A DNA stretch of 37,728 bases from Clostridia bacterium (GTDB taxonomy: Bacteria; Bacillota; Clostridia; UBA1381): positions 1-37,728 of the forward strand of contig JAOAAV010000096.1 in assembly GCA_026418715.1 (NCBI GenBank). The letters run 5' to 3'. Each line of letters begins with the position of its first letter. The first letter of the stretch is position 1. Made by a program: the position numbers and the translations under genes. Below, in pieces: positions 35,599 through 37,728 of the stretch. The notes under the pieces were generated by a model, which had not been told where the DNA came from, did no database searches, and saw nothing but the letters and a program-made list of their open reading frames with translations.

Positions 35599-37728
35599 AT
35601 GATAACTGCTATTATAAAGCGTGACGGCAGAGAGGTTGGTTTTGACATCAGCAAAATTGCGAATGCGATTAATAAAGCATTTAACGCAAGCGCAAAGAGG
35701 GATGACTATGAGTATGCTTTAAGTTTAAGCAATCAGGTGGTGCTTGAAATTGAGGAGCAGGGCATAGAAAAGCCTACTGTTGAGCAAATTCAGGATGCTG
35801 TTGAAAAGATACTCATTAAAAACGGTCATGTGATAACTGCAAGAGCGTATATTGTATACCGTTCTGAGCGTACACGTGTTAGGGAAATGAAGACAAATTT
35901 GATGAAGATTTATGAAGATATTACCTTCAGGGATTCAGAGGAGAGCGATCTGCAAAGGGAAAATGCCAATGTCAACAGCGACACGGCAATGGGAACCATG
36001 CTCAAATACGGTTCTGAAGGGTCAAAACAGTTTTTTGAAATGTTTGTATTAAAGCCGGAACATTCAAAAGCTCATAAAAACGGAGACATTCATATTCACG
36101 ATTTGGACTTTTTAACGATGACGACAACTTGCTGTCAGATAGATTTGCTGGATCTGTTTAATGGTGGATTTTCAACCGGACATGGGGTATTGCGTGAGCC
36201 TAATGATATCGCAAGTTATGCGGCGCTTGCTTGTATTGCAATACAATCCAATCAAAACGATCAGCATGGAGGTCAAAGCATTGTGAACTTTGACTATGGC
36301 ATGGCACCCGGTATAATAAAAACGTATAGAAGAAAATATATTTCAAATTTGGCGAAGGCTATTGAGCTTATTGACGGGACAGAAATTGAAGAAGGAAAAC
36401 TCAAAGAAATTAGGGATAGACTTTTGGATGAAGGTTATGTTCTGCGTATGGGAGACAACGAAAAATACAGACAGGCAGAACTTGAGGCTTTAAAAGAAGA
36501 TTTCAATTTTGATGAAAAAACCATAATAAAATGTCAGGAATTTGCGCTAAAAAAAGCACTTTCAGAAACCGACAGGGCGACCTATCAGGCAATGGAGGCG
36601 TTCATACATAATCTAAATACGATGAATTCAAGAGCAGGCGCACAGACTCCGTTTTCATCCATCAACTATGGTATGGATACTTCCCCTGAAGGCAGAATGG
36701 CCGTTAAAAATGTGCTTTTATCAAATGAGGCAGGCTTGGGAAACGGAGAAACCCCTATTTTCCCCATACAGATATTCCGTGTTAAGGATGGTATAAACTA
36801 TAATCCTGAGGATCCGAATTATGATTTGTTTAAGCTTGCCTGCAGGGTAAGCGCCAAAAGGCTGTTTCCGAACTTTTCATTCGTGGATGCTCCATTTAAT
36901 CTGCAGTATTATAATGGTACCCCCGAAACCGAAATTGCGTATATGGGCTGTCGTACTCGTGTTATAGGAAATGTATACGACCCGTCCAGAGAAATTTGTA
37001 ACAAGCGAGGCAATTTAAGCTTTACATCAATCAATCTGCCTCGTATCGCACTCAAGGCAAAGGGAGATGTCATGTGGTTTTTCGAGGAGCTTGACCGAAA
37101 GATGGACTTGGTAATCGACCAGCTCTTGGATCGCTTTGAAATACAGGCAAATAAAAAGGTAAAAAATTATCCCTTTCTTATGGGGGAAGGTGTTTGGATA
37201 GATAGTGAAAAGCTTGGACCGAACGATAAAGTTGGAGAAGTGCTCAAGCACGGTACTATGTCCGTTGGATTTATCGGCTTGGCTGAAACCCTGGTTGCAT
37301 TAATCGGTGAGCATCATGGTGAGTCTGAGAAGGCGCAGAATTTGGGGATTGATATTATTTCTCATATGAGAGAAAGATTAGATAGAGAGAGCAAAGAAAG
37401 AAAGCTTAATTTCACCCTGCTTGCAACTCCTGCGGAAGGTTTGTCCGGCAGATTTGTAAAAATGGACAAAAAACTGTTCGGTGAAATAAAGGGAGTTACG
37501 GATAGGGATTATTACACAAACAGCTTTCATATTCCTGTATATTACAATATCAGTGCTTTTGATAAAATAAAGAAGGAAGCTCCTTACCATGCGCTGACGA
37601 ATGCCGGACACATATCCTATGTGGAGCTTGACGGAGATCCAACTAAGAATATAGATGCATTTGAAAAGGTAATCCGTGCCATGCATGATGCGGGAATTGG
37701 ATATGGCTCAATAAACCATCCCGTAGAC
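35599..37728 (+). CDS. nrdD: Anaerobic ribonucleoside-triphosphate reductase (class III), 3' end outside window
   Basis: Glycyl-radical enzyme that reduces ribonucleoside triphosphates to deoxy forms under anoxia. The frame stays open to the window end (710 codons seen). Residues 1 to about 95 are an ATP-cone allosteric domain (IIKRDGREVGFDISKIANAI). The barrel has IHIHDLDFLTMTTTCCQIDL with Cys178/179, the conserved NTMNSRAGAQTPFSSINYG, and Cys451 in MGCRTRVIGN, the region of the thiyl and partner cysteines. The zinc-ribbon cysteines and the glycyl-radical loop are expected beyond the edge. GGAAGGA lies 8 nt before the ATG at 35599; an in-frame ATG at 35590 would add three residues. The nrdG activase gene would be expected downstream. 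Confidence 0.95.
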   Translation, partial: MITAIIKRDGREVGFDISKIANAINKAFNASAKRDDYEYALSLSNQVVLEIEEQGIEKPTVEQIQDAVEKILIKNGHVITARAYIVYRSERTRVREMKTNLMKIYEDITFRDSEESDLQRENANVNSDTAMGTMLKYGSEGSKQFFEMFVLKPEHSKAHKNGDIHIHDLDFLTMTTTCCQIDLLDLFNGGFSTGHGVLREPNDIASYAALACIAIQSNQNDQHGGQSIVNFDYGMAPGIIKTYRRKYISNLAKAIELIDGTEIEEGKLKEIRDRLLDEGYVLRMGDNEKYRQAELEALKEDFNFDEKTIIKCQEFALKKALSETDRATYQAMEAFIHNLNTMNSRAGAQTPFSSINYGMDTSPEGRMAVKNVLLSNEAGLGNGETPIFPIQIFRVKDGINYNPEDPNYDLFKLACRVSAKRLFPNFSFVDAPFNLQYYNGTPETEIAYMGCRTRVIGNVYDPSREICNKRGNLSFTSINLPRIALKAKGDVMWFFEELDRKMDLVIDQLLDRFEIQANKKVKNYPFLMGEGVWIDSEKLGPNDKVGEVLKHGTMSVGFIGLAETLVALIGEHHGESEKAQNLGIDIISHMRERLDRESKERKLNFTLLATPAEGLSGRFVKMDKKLFGEIKGVTDRDYYTNSFHIPVYYNISAFDKIKKEAPYHALTNAGHISYVELDGDPTKNIDAFEKVIRAMHDAGIGYGSINHPVD

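Noticed and set aside
1-37728. Mobile elements, CRISPR arrays, tRNA or rRNA genes
   Set aside because: I looked for transposase motifs, regularly spaced repeats and conserved RNA cores and saw none.

Overview
The window looks like a chromosomal stretch of a strictly anaerobic, AT-rich Firmicute, most likely a clostridium. The basis is the anaerobic (early cobalt insertion) B12 pathway, a class III ribonucleotide reductase, a 2-hydroxyacyl-CoA dehydratase-type activase, near-consensus sigma-A promoters, strong purine-rich Shine-Dalgarno sites and frequent TTG/GTG starts. I see no mobile element, phage gene, CRISPR array, tRNA or rRNA.

Layout. (1) 1-6507: a promoter, a hairpin-rich leader and gltB-gltD (NADPH glutamate synthase), closed by a 21-bp perfect inverted-repeat terminator shared with the convergent hemL. 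(2) 6518-7870: hemL on the minus strand with a perfect-consensus promoter, divergent from the B12 operon. (3) 7912-28526: a promoter, a cobalamin riboswitch, an intrinsic terminator as expression platform, then 23 tightly packed genes on the plus strand: cbiM-cbiN-cbiQ-cbiO (cobalt ECF transporter), cbiA, cobT, cobU, cobS, a short second cobU-like gene, cbiB, cobD, cbiP, cobO, cbiC, cbiD, cbiET (fused), cbiL, cbiF, cbiG, cbiH, cobA-hemD (fused), hemB and cbiJ. (4) 28527-29005: no protein gene. It holds a promoter, a roughly 200-nt structured RNA best explained as 6S RNA, a perfect inverted repeat and a second strong promoter. (5) 29006-33295: a 1429-residue multi-domain protein with two tandem BadF/HgdC-type activase domains followed by DUF2229 and HgdB-like regions. 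(6) 33296-35182: a long hairpin, a bidirectional terminator, and a minus-strand pair encoding a GGGtGRT-family protein and a NifU/IscU-like Fe-S scaffold. (7) 35183-37728: a regulatory region with a 12-bp perfect palindrome, a perfect sigma-A promoter and two NrdR boxes, then nrdD, which runs off the window end before its glycyl-radical domain.

How the genes work together. HemL, HemB and the CobA-HemD fusion supply uroporphyrinogen III and precorrin-2. CbiMNQO brings in cobalt. CbiL, H, F, G, D, J, ET and C build cobyrinic acid. CbiA and CbiP amidate it, CobO adenosylates it, CobD and CbiB add the aminopropanol arm, and CobU, CobS and CobT assemble the nucleotide loop. The product can shut the operon off through the riboswitch. 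The cobaltochelatase (CbiK/CbiX), precorrin-2 dehydrogenase, HemA and HemC are not in the window and must be elsewhere.

Least described parts: the complementary pair of CobU-like genes around cobS; the tandem-activase megaprotein whose two halves each keep the cluster cysteines 39 residues apart; the GGGtGRT/Fe-S scaffold pair; and the candidate 6S RNA.
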